DNA of 64,000 nt from positions 1 through 64,000 of the forward strand of contig JAEDCQ010000009.1 in the NCBI GenBank assembly GCA_016294075.1, read 5' to 3'. The first letter of the stretch is position 1, and every line of letters begins with the position of its first letter. The notes under the pieces are model-generated. The model was not told the origin of the DNA. It saw nothing but the letters and a program-made list of their open reading frames with translations, and searched no databases. The stretch is from Lachnospiraceae bacterium. GTDB lineage: Bacteria > Bacillota > Clostridia > Lachnospirales > Lachnospiraceae. Shown piece by piece: positions 32,854 to 41,325 of the stretch. The translations under genes and the position numbers were made by a program.

Positions 32854-33600
32854 TTAATAATTTATTACTTTTTCATAAACAAACGCATTTCCTCTTTTTC
32901 CGACACGCATTACAACATCCAGATAAAATAGGATATTTAATACTATCCCTGCCTGTCTGGAATTAATTTTTGCTGACTTTGCAAATTCTGCTGCCGTAAA
33001 CTCTTCCGGAAGAGTATCCGGCAAAAGCTTTCGATAATCTTCTGCTTTTGAAAAAAATATTTCCTTTGTAATCCGAACCGGTATCCTATCGTAGCGGCTG
33101 CTCCCTTTTTTCTTATCCCGGCTCCATCCGTTTAATAAACGATATTCCTCCATATCCAGAAAAAGAAGGACAATCGTAAGTCCTTCTTTTTTCAAATAAG
33201 GCTTTATCTTATACAACTCCTTAAACGCTTCATATGCACTGCCTCTTTTCGGCGACTTCCTTTTCTGTGATAACTCTCCCGTTTCTTCATCAATCCATAT
33301 CAGCCATTTTGTATCCGGAATCGGTAAAACTACCGTAACGGGATATAACGGCAAAAAGCGCTCCAGCTTTTTACGAACCTGATCAAAGCGCCTTGTTTGT
33401 ATTTCAATAATCTCTTTTCCCGTGAAAATATCCGCATACATTCCCTCAATCGGTACTTCCTGCTTTTCATCGTCCGGTTCATAATAATTTTTCACCACGG
33501 CATGTATCGTCTTTTCGGATAAAGTCCCAATCTGCTGACGCAGCCTATCTTTTCCGATTATTTTTTCTTTTGCCTGTTCAAAACGAATCGTATCCACCAT
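32854..33600 (-). CDS. Hypothetical protein: nuclease-like N-terminal domain plus winged helix
   Basis: Not assignable to a named family. The 248-aa product has an N-terminal region that resembles a PD-(D/E)XK core: helix Glu in TLSEKTIHAVVK (about E29), then YADIFTGKEIIEIQTRRFDQV (D57, E66, Q68 in an E-x-Q form of the ExK motif). The middle strand-rich part has VTVVLPIPDTKWLIWIDEE. The last 60 residues look like a winged helix (EFTAAEFAKSAKINSRQAGIVLNILFYLDVVMRVGKRGNAFVYE). This suggests a DNA- or RNA-acting protein. It lies 7 nt after the lysozyme gene stop and 66 nt before the GNAT gene. Function not proposed beyond that. Confidence 0.65.
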   Translation of the reverse strand: MVDTIRFEQAKEKIIGKDRLRQQIGTLSEKTIHAVVKNYYEPDDEKQEVPIEGMYADIFTGKEIIEIQTRRFDQVRKKLERFLPLYPVTVVLPIPDTKWLIWIDEETGELSQKRKSPKRGSAYEAFKELYKIKPYLKKEGLTIVLLFLDMEEYRLLNGWSRDKKKGSSRYDRIPVRITKEIFFSKAEDYRKLLPDTLPEEFTAAEFAKSAKINSRQAGIVLNILFYLDVVMRVGKRGNAFVYEKVINY

Positions 33601-33607
33601 TTATCCT

Positions 33608-34720
33608 CTAATAAAATGCAATATTCATATCCACGCCACCTTTAATACCATCTACCTTGCCGTTTGCGGTATACTGCCAAATCCGCATCTTATATGGAAA
33701 ACGCAGAGGATATTTATAATAAGCAAACCACTTATCATAGCCTTCCAATTTTTCCATATCCATCATAATCATCATGCTTTTCAGATTACCGTAAATCATA
33801 ACCTCATGTCCCGCGTCCTTAATACGATTGCAGAAAGCAATTATGACTTCCGTCCGTTCTTCCTTTGTCAGCTCCTTTGTACGTGAATCCGAAGATGCCG
33901 ATTCCTCCACATCGATTACAATAGGCAGATCAACCTGATAATCCCTGATATTTTCCAATACATAATCCGCTTCTTCAATCGCTTCTCTTTCGGAAATCGC
34001 TTCCGTAAAAAAGTAAACCCCCGTATCGAGTCCCGCCGCATTACAGTTTTCGATATTATATTCGTAAGTATCATCGGTTACAATTTTGCCGCTTCCGTAG
34101 CCACGATATCCCAAACGAATATATGCAAAATCTACGCCGTCATTTGCAACCTTCTGCCAATCAATTTTCCCTTGAAATTTAGAAACATCTATTCCCTTTT
34201 TAGAAGCAGTTTCACCATTTTGTACCCATTTGGCTTCTCCCTCGTAATCGGCTGTTTCTTCATTTAAAACAGGATAAACCAAATCCTCCAAATCAAATAT
34301 GTTTTTTTCAAGATTTTTATTGATATCAAAAAAATAATATCGTCCTTTATCCGCAGCTATAATTTTATCAGGATACAAGGTCTCCAACATGGTAAGTGTA
34401 GAATCTCCGTTTTCCATCATACTGCGGATATTTGCCAGATATTCGGTTTGGGCTTCCTGCCTTGCCTCATCCGCCATACGTTCTGCTTCCGTTACCGTCA
34501 CATAATTCCCGGAATTCATTTCTTCTTCCAGCTCATTCATCATGTTTACCGCTTCCATCGCCTTATTTTCCTGCTCTTTAACCTGTATCCAAAGATAAAT
34601 GCAGCAGCTGGCTATTGCGAGAACAGAAATAACCATAAGCATGCTTATCGTATTTTGTATTCTTCTGCGTCTTCTTGCCTTTTTACGTTTTGCTATTTTT
34701 TCTTCTCTTGTTAATTCCAT
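33608..34720 (-). CDS. Membrane-anchored GH25 lysozyme
   Basis: This cell-wall muramidase cleaves the MurNAc-GlcNAc bond. The 370-aa protein has a very basic cytoplasmic N-terminus (KRKKARRRRRIQ), one membrane helix (about 26-48), and a coiled-coil stretch (about 50-100). A GH25 domain from about 172 to the end follows. Catalytic-site segments are GIDVSKFQGKIDW, FAYIRLGYRGYG, TGVYFFTEA and LPIVIDVEES. There are no SH3 or other wall-binding repeats. Anchoring would place the enzyme on the outer face of the membrane. It is the first gene of a long leftward run. Confidence 0.88.
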   Translation of the reverse strand: MELTREEKIAKRKKARRRRRIQNTISMLMVISVLAIASCCIYLWIQVKEQENKAMEAVNMMNELEEEMNSGNYVTVTEAERMADEARQEAQTEYLANIRSMMENGDSTLTMLETLYPDKIIAADKGRYYFFDINKNLEKNIFDLEDLVYPVLNEETADYEGEAKWVQNGETASKKGIDVSKFQGKIDWQKVANDGVDFAYIRLGYRGYGSGKIVTDDTYEYNIENCNAAGLDTGVYFFTEAISEREAIEEADYVLENIRDYQVDLPIVIDVEESASSDSRTKELTKEERTEVIIAFCNRIKDAGHEVMIYGNLKSMMIMMDMEKLEGYDKWFAYYKYPLRFPYKMRIWQYTANGKVDGIKGGVDMNIAFY

Positions 34721-34906
34721 TCGTATATTGACCTCTCAAAACAGTTCTACAGATACTCCCGATTTTATCACAATCCGCACTTTGTCACAATATAAGGAAT
34801 CCTGTCAGATATATCCTTTTTTATACGGGAATATTTGAACAAGACTTATTTAAAAAGATTTTAAATATTAAAATACAAAATACTATTTTAATTTTCAAAA
34901 AAACTG

Positions 34907-34927
34907 TATAATATACTTAAATAAGTA
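34907..34927 (+). promoter_or_regulatory. -10 element and operator-like palindrome before the flavin reductase gene
   Basis: TATAAT (34907-34912) is followed at the expected start site by TACTTA-AA-TAAGTA (34914-34927), a 6-bp inverted repeat. An MarR/HxlR-type repressor could bind here. The -35 is poor. Confidence 0.5.
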
Positions 34928-34964
34928 TTTACCTAATTTATTTGATTCGGAAAGGAGATTTTTT

Positions 34965-35468
34965 ATGAATACTTCTGTTTTACGCAATTTATCTTATGGA
35001 GTTTATGTTATCTCTACTTTAGACGGTACACGTCCAACCGGCTGTACTGCAAACAGTCTGATGCAGATTACTTCCTCTCCTGCAACCGTAGCCTTAAGTA
35101 TCAACCACAATAACTATACGAATGAATGTATTGAAAAAACCGGTAAATTTGCCGTTTCCATTCTTTCCACTTCGTCAAATCCTCAGATTATCGGTAAATT
35201 CGGATTTTTCTCCGGAAAAGATACCAATAAATTTGATGATGTTGCATATGAAATCAAAAGTGAAATGCCTATTGTGAGTGACTGCTGCGGATATCTTGTT
35301 TTCAAAGTAATTGATAAAATGGAAACCTCCACACATACGGTATTTTTAGGAGAAATGATAGACGGGGATGTTAAAAATGAAGATATTCCGATGACATATT
35401 CTTATTATCACAAAGTCATCAAAGGCACAAGCCCCAAAAACGCACCGACCTATATTCCGGAAAAATAA
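34965..35468 (+). CDS. Flavin reductase-like/flavoredoxin FMN-binding protein
   Basis: The 167-aa protein belongs to the flavin-reductase-like split-barrel family (flavoredoxin type). Key segments are VLRNLSYGVYVIST, PTGCTANSLMQITSSPATVALSINHNNYT (FMN-binding loop), KFAVSILS and THTVFLGEMIDGD. Clostridial members are often fused to or partnered with rubredoxin; here there is no fusion, and the rubredoxin gene is 12 kb away. AAAGGAG precedes the ATG. The gene stands alone, head-on to replication, with its own promoter and terminator. Confidence 0.88.
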   Translation: MNTSVLRNLSYGVYVISTLDGTRPTGCTANSLMQITSSPATVALSINHNNYTNECIEKTGKFAVSILSTSSNPQIIGKFGFFSGKDTNKFDDVAYEIKSEMPIVSDCCGYLVFKVIDKMETSTHTVFLGEMIDGDVKNEDIPMTYSYYHKVIKGTSPKNAPTYIPEK

Positions 35469-35486
35469 AAATATTTACCATAGAAG

Positions 35487-35524
35487 AAAACAACGGATGC
35501 TACGCAAGGCACCCGTTGTTTTTA
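35487..35524. terminator. Bidirectional terminator between flavoredoxin and egsA
   Basis: AAAACAACGG (35487-35496) pairs with CCGTTGTTTT (35513-35522) around a 16-nt loop. U-tracts result in both directions, so it serves both convergent genes. The left arm and loop (CAACGGATGCTACGC) match the left half of the dispersed element at 7160-7197. Confidence 0.8.
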
Positions 35525-35530
35525 TTTCAT

Positions 35531-36796
35531 TTAGTATAATCCACCCGGAAAATGCAGGTTCTTTGCCAGACGAAGCAGTGTCAGTCTTCTTCTGACATAA
35601 GGACATAATTTTAATGTTAAATCTTTTAATTCTTTCGGCATGCCTAACTCTTCCATTTTTGTGATACAGCCAGTACTCGACAGAAGCTTCTGCATATTTT
35701 CATAAGAAGGAAGATTCCCCAATTCTTCTGCAATAACCGGAAGCATCTCTTGTAATTTTCCCAAATCCAAATCCTCCATCAGATTTGGGTCATTTTCTTC
35801 CAGTGCTTCCTTAAGCTTACCTTTTGTTCCGAATGTATCCTGCAATAGTTCCGTCTCATAGGCTCTGCCATCGATAACCTCACATGTCCCATCCAGAATT
35901 GCTTTTCGTATTTTTTCGTAATATTCCAGACAAAGGATTAAACCAATGGAAACTTTTTCACCGTGAAGTGCATCCACATAATCGTTAATAATTTCCATTT
36001 CCCATAAATGTGACACATGATGTTCCGCACCGGACGCAGGTCTGGAATTTCCTATCATCTGCATAGCAAGCCCCGATAAAATTAATGCATACATCAATTT
36101 CTCGGATGCCTCAGGTGTTCCTGCCTTAATTTCAGACAGTACGTTTTCTACTTCTCTAACGGCTTCCAGTTCGAGACTGTATATTGTTTCACAGAGATAT
36201 TCGCCTGTTAATATATGGCAAACGCGCCAATCCAGCAATGCTGTATATTTCCCCATCAAATCGGAAATACCGGATGCCGTCAACCGAAACGGTGCTTTGC
36301 AAAATATCTTTGTATCTGCAAGTACACATAAAGGCGCAACTGCGGTCATGGTCTTTTTCATACCTTTCCAGGTCATTGCTGCAACCGATGACACAAAACC
36401 GTCTACACTGGCTGCTGTGGGAACAGAAATAAATGTAATCCCTCTTTTATATGCCGTGTACCTTGTTAAATCATGTATTGTGCCGGAGCCTACCGCAATT
36501 AGAATATCCACATTCATATTCAGCGCATTATAAACTATTTCTACATAAATATCATTTGCGTGAATATCCTCTCCCGTAACTTCCAATACCTCGAGATTAT
36601 CAAAATACTCCTTCATCTGCTGATAAGCAGCTCTTTTCGTATTTTTGTCACAAATAATAACAGGATATTTATACGGTATTAAAATATTTTCTAAATGCGA
36701 TACTGCATTTTCTTCAATCCAAATATCTTTTACCGTAATAGTATGCTTATGACCGCAACTGCATTCTTTTGCAAATTTGGATAAATCTACTATCAT
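35531..36796 (-). CDS. egsA: sn-glycerol-1-phosphate dehydrogenase family protein (EgsA/AraM)
   Basis: The family reduces dihydroxyacetone phosphate to sn-glycerol-1-phosphate, the archaeal-type lipid backbone; in Bacillus, AraM makes the precursor of a heptaprenylglycerol lipid. The 421-aa protein shows the NAD-binding loop GSGTIHDLTRYTAYKRGITF, the substrate segment VPTAASVDGFVS, and metal ligands in ISDLMGKYTA, GAEHHVSHLWE and LHGEKVSIG. It shares its fold with dehydroquinate synthase, so a different substrate is possible. It lies 12 nt after trpB2 with no terminator between, so it would be controlled by the Trp T-box. A CxCGHKH motif near the N-terminus is a typical AraM feature. Confidence 0.85.
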   Translation of the reverse strand: MIVDLSKFAKECSCGHKHTITVKDIWIEENAVSHLENILIPYKYPVIICDKNTKRAAYQQMKEYFDNLEVLEVTGEDIHANDIYVEIVYNALNMNVDILIAVGSGTIHDLTRYTAYKRGITFISVPTAASVDGFVSSVAAMTWKGMKKTMTAVAPLCVLADTKIFCKAPFRLTASGISDLMGKYTALLDWRVCHILTGEYLCETIYSLELEAVREVENVLSEIKAGTPEASEKLMYALILSGLAMQMIGNSRPASGAEHHVSHLWEMEIINDYVDALHGEKVSIGLILCLEYYEKIRKAILDGTCEVIDGRAYETELLQDTFGTKGKLKEALEENDPNLMEDLDLGKLQEMLPVIAEELGNLPSYENMQKLLSSTGCITKMEELGMPKELKDLTLKLCPYVRRRLTLLRLAKNLHFPGGLY

Positions 36797-36808
36797 AAAA
36801 TTACATCT

Positions 36809-38182
36809 CTACTTTTCTACTTTAGGTAATGTTCCAATTGATTTTGCAAGTTCCTCATCGGTAGGAATATAGTCCAACATTTCGCCGTCATTATATTTAC
36901 CGTATGCAACCATATCAAAATATCCCGTTCCGGTAAGACCGAATACAATATTTTTCTCTTCTCCGGTTTCTTTGCATTTTAATGCTTCGTCAATGGCAAC
37001 CTTAATTGCATGTGAGCTTTCCGGAGCCGGTAAAATACCTTCTACTCTTGCAAAGGTCTGTGCTGCTTTAAATACCTCTGTCTGCTCTACGCTTCTTGCT
37101 TCGATTAAGCCCTGATCATAGATTTCAGAAACAATTGAACTCATACCATGATAACGAAGTCCTCCGGCATGATTTGCGGAAGGAATGAATCCGCTTCCCA
37201 ATGTATACATTTTAGCAAGAGGACAAACCTTACCTGTATCGCAGAAGTCATATGCGTAAACGCCTCTTGTAAGACTCGGGCAGGAAGCAGGTTCAACTGC
37301 GATAATCTTATAATCTGCTTCGCCTCTTAACATCTCGCCTACAAACGGGGAAATAAGACCACCGAGATTTGAGCCGCCGCCGGCACAGCCGATAATCATA
37401 TCTGCCTTAATTCCATATTTATCCAATGCTGTTTTTGTTTCAAGACCGATTACGGATTGATGAAGCAGTACCTGGGATAATACGGAGCCTAACACATAAC
37501 GGTATCCTTCCTGTGAAGTGGCAGCTTCTACCGCTTCTGAGATGGCACAACCAAGACTTCCTGTTGTTCCCGGGAACTCTTCATTAATTTTTCTTCCGAT
37601 ATTTGTATTCATGGAAGGGGAAGGTGTAACCTGTGCCCCATATGTACGCATTACTTCACGACGGAACGGTTTTTGTTCATAAGAACATTTTACCATATAT
37701 ACCTGACAATCCATATCAAAATAAGAACATGCCATGGAAAGGGCTGTGCCCCATTGTCCGGCGCCTGTTTCTGTCGTCACACCCTTAAGTCCCTGCTTTT
37801 TTGCATAATATGCCTGCGCAATTGCAGAATTTAATTTATGGCTTCCGGATGTATTATTACCTTCAAATTTGTAATAAATATGAGCCGGTGTCCCTAATTT
37901 CTTTTCTAAACAATATGCTCTTACCAGCGGTGACGGACGATACATTTTGTAGAAATTTCTGATTTCTTCCGGAATGTCAAAATAAGCTGTTGTATCATCT
38001 AATTCCTGTTTTACCAGTTCATCACAAAATACATGTGATAATTCTTCTGCCGTAATAGGCTTTAATGTACCCGGATTCAAAATAGGTGCCGGTTTCTTTT
38101 TCATATCGGCACGAACATTATACCATTGCTTCGGCATCTCGTTTTCTTCTAAGTAAATTTTGTAAGGGATTGTCTTTTCCAT
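36809..38182 (-). CDS. trpB2: TrpB2-type tryptophan synthase beta-like PLP enzyme
   Basis: TrpB2 proteins condense indole with serine (or phosphoserine) to tryptophan, usually without TrpA. This 457-aa protein contains the PLP Lys in NNTSGSHKLNSA and the catalytic-Glu segment TETGAGQWG. The phosphate loop is GCAGGGSNLGG, and a C-terminal EGILPAPESSHA segment is typical of the family. It is longer at the N-terminus than classical TrpB, as expected for TrpB2. There are no other trp genes in the window. The ATG at 38182 is chosen because GAGAGGAAAAG lies just upstream; an earlier ATG at 38236 is in the leader. A Trp-specific T-box precedes it, supporting a role in tryptophan supply. Confidence 0.92.
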   Translation of the reverse strand: MEKTIPYKIYLEENEMPKQWYNVRADMKKKPAPILNPGTLKPITAEELSHVFCDELVKQELDDTTAYFDIPEEIRNFYKMYRPSPLVRAYCLEKKLGTPAHIYYKFEGNNTSGSHKLNSAIAQAYYAKKQGLKGVTTETGAGQWGTALSMACSYFDMDCQVYMVKCSYEQKPFRREVMRTYGAQVTPSPSMNTNIGRKINEEFPGTTGSLGCAISEAVEAATSQEGYRYVLGSVLSQVLLHQSVIGLETKTALDKYGIKADMIIGCAGGGSNLGGLISPFVGEMLRGEADYKIIAVEPASCPSLTRGVYAYDFCDTGKVCPLAKMYTLGSGFIPSANHAGGLRYHGMSSIVSEIYDQGLIEARSVEQTEVFKAAQTFARVEGILPAPESSHAIKVAIDEALKCKETGEEKNIVFGLTGTGYFDMVAYGKYNDGEMLDYIPTDEELAKSIGTLPKVEK

Positions 38183-38259
38183 TTTCTTTTCCTCTCTTTC
38201 TTTTGACAATAATTTGCAGCTTGCTGATTGTCGCAATTTCAGAATAAAGAGTTCAGCAT

Positions 38260-38512
38260 AAAAAAACTCCTATCCTATCAATCGATAGGACAGGAGTAAA
38301 TATACTCTTGCGGTGCCACCTAACTTCATTCTTACGAATGCTCTCAATCATGTACCAGCATACATGTTCTGCTATAACGTGCAGTCACGTCGTACCTACT
38401 CCTAATGTTTCGGCTTGCCCTCACAGGTCCATTCTCCGATTTTCCCATTACTGCAATCCCACCACCTGCAGCTCTCTGTAAATGTTTCAAAAGGATACTA
38501 CTCCTGATCAAA
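38260..38512 (-). promoter_or_regulatory. T-box riboswitch, specifier UGG (tryptophan)
   Basis: Read on the minus strand, stem I carries the AGAGAG bulge and GGTGGTGGGATTGCAG segment. The specifier loop is GAA-TGG-ACC with codon TGG at 38429-38431. The invariant T-box AGGTGGCACCGC spans 38310-38321, followed by a terminator CTCCT-G-TCCTATC/GATAGGA-T-AGGAG (38267-38296) and seven U residues. Uncharged tRNA-Trp would bind the specifier and the T-box bulge (UGGC pairs with the ACCA end region) and allow antitermination into trpB2-egsA. Confidence 0.95.
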
Positions 38513-38538
38513 GGTTTATTTTGTATTTGATAATGTAC

Positions 38539-38567
38539 AATATAATACCATTTTATTTATAAGTCAA
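38539..38567 (-). promoter_or_regulatory. Promoter of the Trp T-box leader
   Basis: TTGACT (38562-38567), 17-nt spacer, TATATT (38539-38544) on the minus strand, about 30 nt before the first recognisable base of the T-box stem I. Confidence 0.8.
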
Positions 38568-38586
38568 GAAATTATTTCATAATTTT

Positions 38587-39006
38587 TTAAAATTTTCCCG
38601 GGTAATCTGTTCCCGTTTCCTGCATGAACCGACTCAAATACGGTTGCGGATTCTCATGCATTTCCAGCATTATTTCAAACGCATTCAACAACATCTTATC
38701 CGGATTACTCTCTAAATCATACATTCCTCTATCCATGTTGGCTTTGAAATGATCTATCTGCCAAATCATAATATCTATCACAGTCATACCGCATACATTA
38801 CATTCTCCTAAAAACTGTCCGTGATTCATATAATATATATATTCTTTGTATACCGAATCGTGTAATACCAGTTTATGAAAAAAATTCTCCGCAGCAGCTT
38901 CGTCTTCTTTCGCATATCGGAACAATTCCTTTGTCCATTCGAATGCCTGCTGCCTTACCATAATATCTTCTTCCTGAAGTTGAATCGGGTTGTTTTTATT
39001 TTTCAT
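38587..39006 (-). CDS. Hypothetical soluble protein with CxxC motif
   Basis: Not recognised. The 139-aa product is helical and acidic, without signal or membrane segments. A single CNVCG motif lies near the middle, in GECNVCGMTVIDIMIWQIDH. It ends MQETGTDYPGKF. The ATG at 39006 is preferred: GGATGGGAT lies 6 nt upstream, whereas the longest in-frame extension would overlap the transporter gene by 37 nt. It follows the AEC transporter by 29 nt on the same strand and precedes the Trp T-box promoter. It could be an accessory to the transporter, but there is no direct evidence. Confidence 0.6.
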   Translation of the reverse strand: MKNKNNPIQLQEEDIMVRQQAFEWTKELFRYAKEDEAAAENFFHKLVLHDSVYKEYIYYMNHGQFLGECNVCGMTVIDIMIWQIDHFKANMDRGMYDLESNPDKMLLNAFEIMLEMHENPQPYLSRFMQETGTDYPGKF

Positions 39007-39035
39007 ATGATTATCCCATCCTATATATAAACGAT

Positions 39036-39998
39036 TTATATATATTGCAGTGTTTTTAATATAAAAAGCCACATAGTTAAAGAAAACGAACTAAATAATG
39101 TTGTTACCATGACAGAACAGGAAGATATTTTTCCTTCATGTCCCATATTTTTTGCCATAATAAAACAACTGCTTGTCGTTGCACTTCCCAGCATAACAAG
39201 AATAGCAACCAGCTTTTCGTTCCTAAATCCCATCATAACCGCAAGCGGTAAAAAGATGATACAGAACAAAAATAACTTTATTCCCGTAATTCCTATTGTT
39301 TCTTTATACTTTTCTTTTACATTATAAAATTCAAAGGAAGCTCCCAGCGCAATTAAAGCAAGAGGTGATGCAATATTGCCAAGATATGTAATGCTTTTTT
39401 CAACCATAACCGGCTGCGGAATATTCAAAACGGACCACAACATACCCAATATAATGCCTATAATAATCGGATTTGTAACAACATTTTTAGCTGTCTTTTT
39501 CCACAATTCTTTTTTTGAATGATGCTGATTCTGTGGAGAAGTCAAATACAGAATAATTACAGCTGCCACATTATAAAGCGGAACAGAACCGATAATCATC
39601 AAGGCAACCATCGACGCGTTATCATAAATATTTGTCATAAACACAATACCGAGTGTTGCCGCTCCACTTCGATAAGCTGCCTGAATAATCTCGCCACGTT
39701 CTGCTTTGTTCTTACTAAGCAGAGATAGGAAACCTGCAATTCCGATACTAAGAACCGTAACTACAAAACAAAAAACTACCATCTTCGTATCCCAAATGGT
39801 AACAAAATCTTCTTTTGCCAAATCCATAAACAAAAGAGCCGGCAGAAAAATCCGAAATACTAATTGATTCAGTTTTGTTGTCGTATTCTCATCCAGAAAT
39901 CCGATTTTTTTCAACCAAAATCCCAATACCATCATAAAAAAGATAGGCATGGTAGCATTCAGGCTGAACAGTAAATTGGTAAAAACATCATATTCCAT
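39036..39998 (-). CDS. AEC-family (auxin efflux carrier-like) transporter
   Basis: The 320-aa membrane protein has about ten helices in two halves, as in the bacterial AEC family that exports or imports small carboxylates such as malate or malonate. Family features include MMVLGFWLKKIGFLDENTTTKLNQLVFRIFLPALLF near the N-terminus, NPIIIGIILGMLWSV at the half boundary, and ASPLALIALGASFEF. The substrate cannot be read. A TATAAT box (40083-40088, minus strand) lies 85 nt upstream. It is divergent from the DUF6323-type gene. Confidence 0.85.
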   Translation of the reverse strand: MEYDVFTNLLFSLNATMPIFFMMVLGFWLKKIGFLDENTTTKLNQLVFRIFLPALLFMDLAKEDFVTIWDTKMVVFCFVVTVLSIGIAGFLSLLSKNKAERGEIIQAAYRSGAATLGIVFMTNIYDNASMVALMIIGSVPLYNVAAVIILYLTSPQNQHHSKKELWKKTAKNVVTNPIIIGIILGMLWSVLNIPQPVMVEKSITYLGNIASPLALIALGASFEFYNVKEKYKETIGITGIKLFLFCIIFLPLAVMMGFRNEKLVAILVMLGSATTSSCFIMAKNMGHEGKISSCSVMVTTLFSSFSLTMWLFILKTLQYI

Positions 39999-40082
39999 AA
40001 CCTCAAGTAACCTCTTAATTTGTCATAATACCATGGAACAATATTAAATTTTTAATACTAAATGGCGCCAGTTCCGGTCTTC

Positions 40083-40088
40083 ATTATA
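40083..40088 (-). promoter_or_regulatory. Candidate -10 box for the AEC transporter gene
   Basis: TATAAT on the minus strand with a weak upstream TATCAA 18 nt away. It lies between the transporter start and the hairpin at 40121-40166. Confidence 0.45.
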
Positions 40089-40120
40089 GTCAAATAATTG
40101 TTTATATTGATAAAATAATT

Positions 40121-40166
40121 AAAAAAGAGAAAATGATGCGTTTTTGAATATCATTTTCTCTTTTTT
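40121..40166. terminator. 17-bp terminator-like hairpin between divergent genes
   Basis: AAAAAAGAGAAAATGAT (40121-40137) pairs perfectly with its complement at 40150-40166 around a 12-nt loop. U-tracts result in both directions. It stands upstream of both flanking genes and of both their promoters, so it ends no visible gene. It could insulate the two promoters or terminate an unseen short RNA. Confidence 0.6.
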
Positions 40167-40206
40167 ATGTGCTTATATTACCACAAAAACTGCTTTTTTT
40201 CAAGAA

Positions 40207-40235
40207 TTGTAATAAACGGATTTGTGAAGTATAAT
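40207..40235 (+). promoter_or_regulatory. Promoter of the DUF6323/DUF6179-type gene pair
   Basis: TTGTAA (40207-40212), 17-nt spacer, TATAAT (40230-40235), about 30 nt before the first ATG. Confidence 0.75.
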
Positions 40236-40265
40236 CAACAAACTATATTACAAGGAGTCGTTATT

Positions 40266-40733
40266 ATGGATGATAATTTAATAATGCTTTTATCAGAAAA
40301 AAATCAGATGAACTTAATAAAAAAAACAAATGAATATACCTCTCAATTCGGATTATCTCTAAGCGATGGTGATATTCGGGAACTAATGCTTAGACGTAAA
40401 GAATGTTTATGTGAACAGCAAAGAGTAGAATTCGGCAAAGGAATTCTCGAAAAAATCATATTTGCATTTTGTGATTCACCCTTTATCTATCAGGAGAATT
40501 ATGCAGAAACAATAGCAGACCTGCAGGATAGTTTCTATTTGTATAAAAATGAATCAATGGATGAATTAACAGATGACGAATTGATAACTATTATGCGAAA
40601 TGCTTTTGACAAAGAATGTCAGGGTTCCCTTGAATATCTGCAAGAAACATACTTAGAGCAGTTTGCAAGAAAAATCCGGGCCAATACCCATAAGTTTATA
40701 GGGAGGTATACAAGTACAAATGAAAAAATCTGA
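40266..40733 (+). CDS. DUF6323-like protein, unknown function
   Basis: A 155-aa acidic, mostly helical protein with no membrane segment. It contains YTSQFGLSLSDGDIRELMLRRKECL and VEFGKGILEKIIFAFCDSPFI. It ends in a segment LEYLQETYLEQFARKIR. This resembles the clostridial DUF6323 family, recognised from memory of its pairing with DUF6179, not from a search. The ATG at 40266 sits 10 nt after AAGGAG. The last 14 nt overlap the start of the next gene, indicating translational coupling. No enzymatic motif can be identified. Confidence 0.75.
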   Translation: MDDNLIMLLSEKNQMNLIKKTNEYTSQFGLSLSDGDIRELMLRRKECLCEQQRVEFGKGILEKIIFAFCDSPFIYQENYAETIADLQDSFYLYKNESMDELTDDELITIMRNAFDKECQGSLEYLQETYLEQFARKIRANTHKFIGRYTSTNEKI

Positions 40734-41322
40734 TGTAACAAATATATATTCAATGGAAGAGCTGCTTCCCATTGTAGGGAAGCTGGCAGAAGCATTTACA
40801 GCAAAAGAAAGCAGTTCTGTAACTTATGAGAGGGCAAAGCAGTTAATGGAAGCCGTAATATATTGTATTGCACATTTTGATGATGAAAATAATTTATTAC
40901 CGGCACATCATAATCTGCCGGCAGAAGAAGCATACCGGCTTGGCTATACTGCAGTAATAGAAAAGGTCAAAGAAACACAGGATAAATATAATAAGTTACT
41001 GAATTTCTTTGACCATTATAATAATCGGAATTATAAAGATACAGTTGAAAAAGCGCTGCCCGGATTTTTCTTATACTACGATGCAAAATTCTCTCCAACG
41101 GATAATATTATTACCATGGATTATCCTGTGTTCGGACTCGATATGAATCTCGAAGGAATCGATATAATCCGGCAATATGTTGACGCAATTTGGGAAGAAC
41201 AATGCTATTTATTAAAATTTCCCAGAGATTTTGTCATTGACAAATTTCGTTCTTTTTATCCAGGGTATGAGCATGAATATTTAAATTTAAGGGAAATATT
41301 TAAGCTGCAGATAAATGTTTAA
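40720..41322 (+). CDS. DUF6179-like protein, unknown function
   Basis: A 200-aa soluble protein, the second member of the overlapping pair. An N-terminal helical half contains MEELLPIVGKLAEAFTAKESSSVTYERAKQLMEAVIYCI. The C-terminal half has FFLYYDAKFSPTDNIITMDYPVF and GIDIIRQYVDAIWEEQCYLLKFP. This pattern recalls DUF6179, commonly encoded next to DUF6323 in Lachnospiraceae. There are no transmembrane helices or catalytic motif. Its stop lies 3 nt from the stop of the convergent yvcK gene, with no terminator between. Confidence 0.75.
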   Translation: MKKSDVTNIYSMEELLPIVGKLAEAFTAKESSSVTYERAKQLMEAVIYCIAHFDDENNLLPAHHNLPAEEAYRLGYTAVIEKVKETQDKYNKLLNFFDHYNNRNYKDTVEKALPGFFLYYDAKFSPTDNIITMDYPVFGLDMNLEGIDIIRQYVDAIWEEQCYLLKFPRDFVIDKFRSFYPGYEHEYLNLREIFKLQINV

Positions 41323-41325
41323 TAA

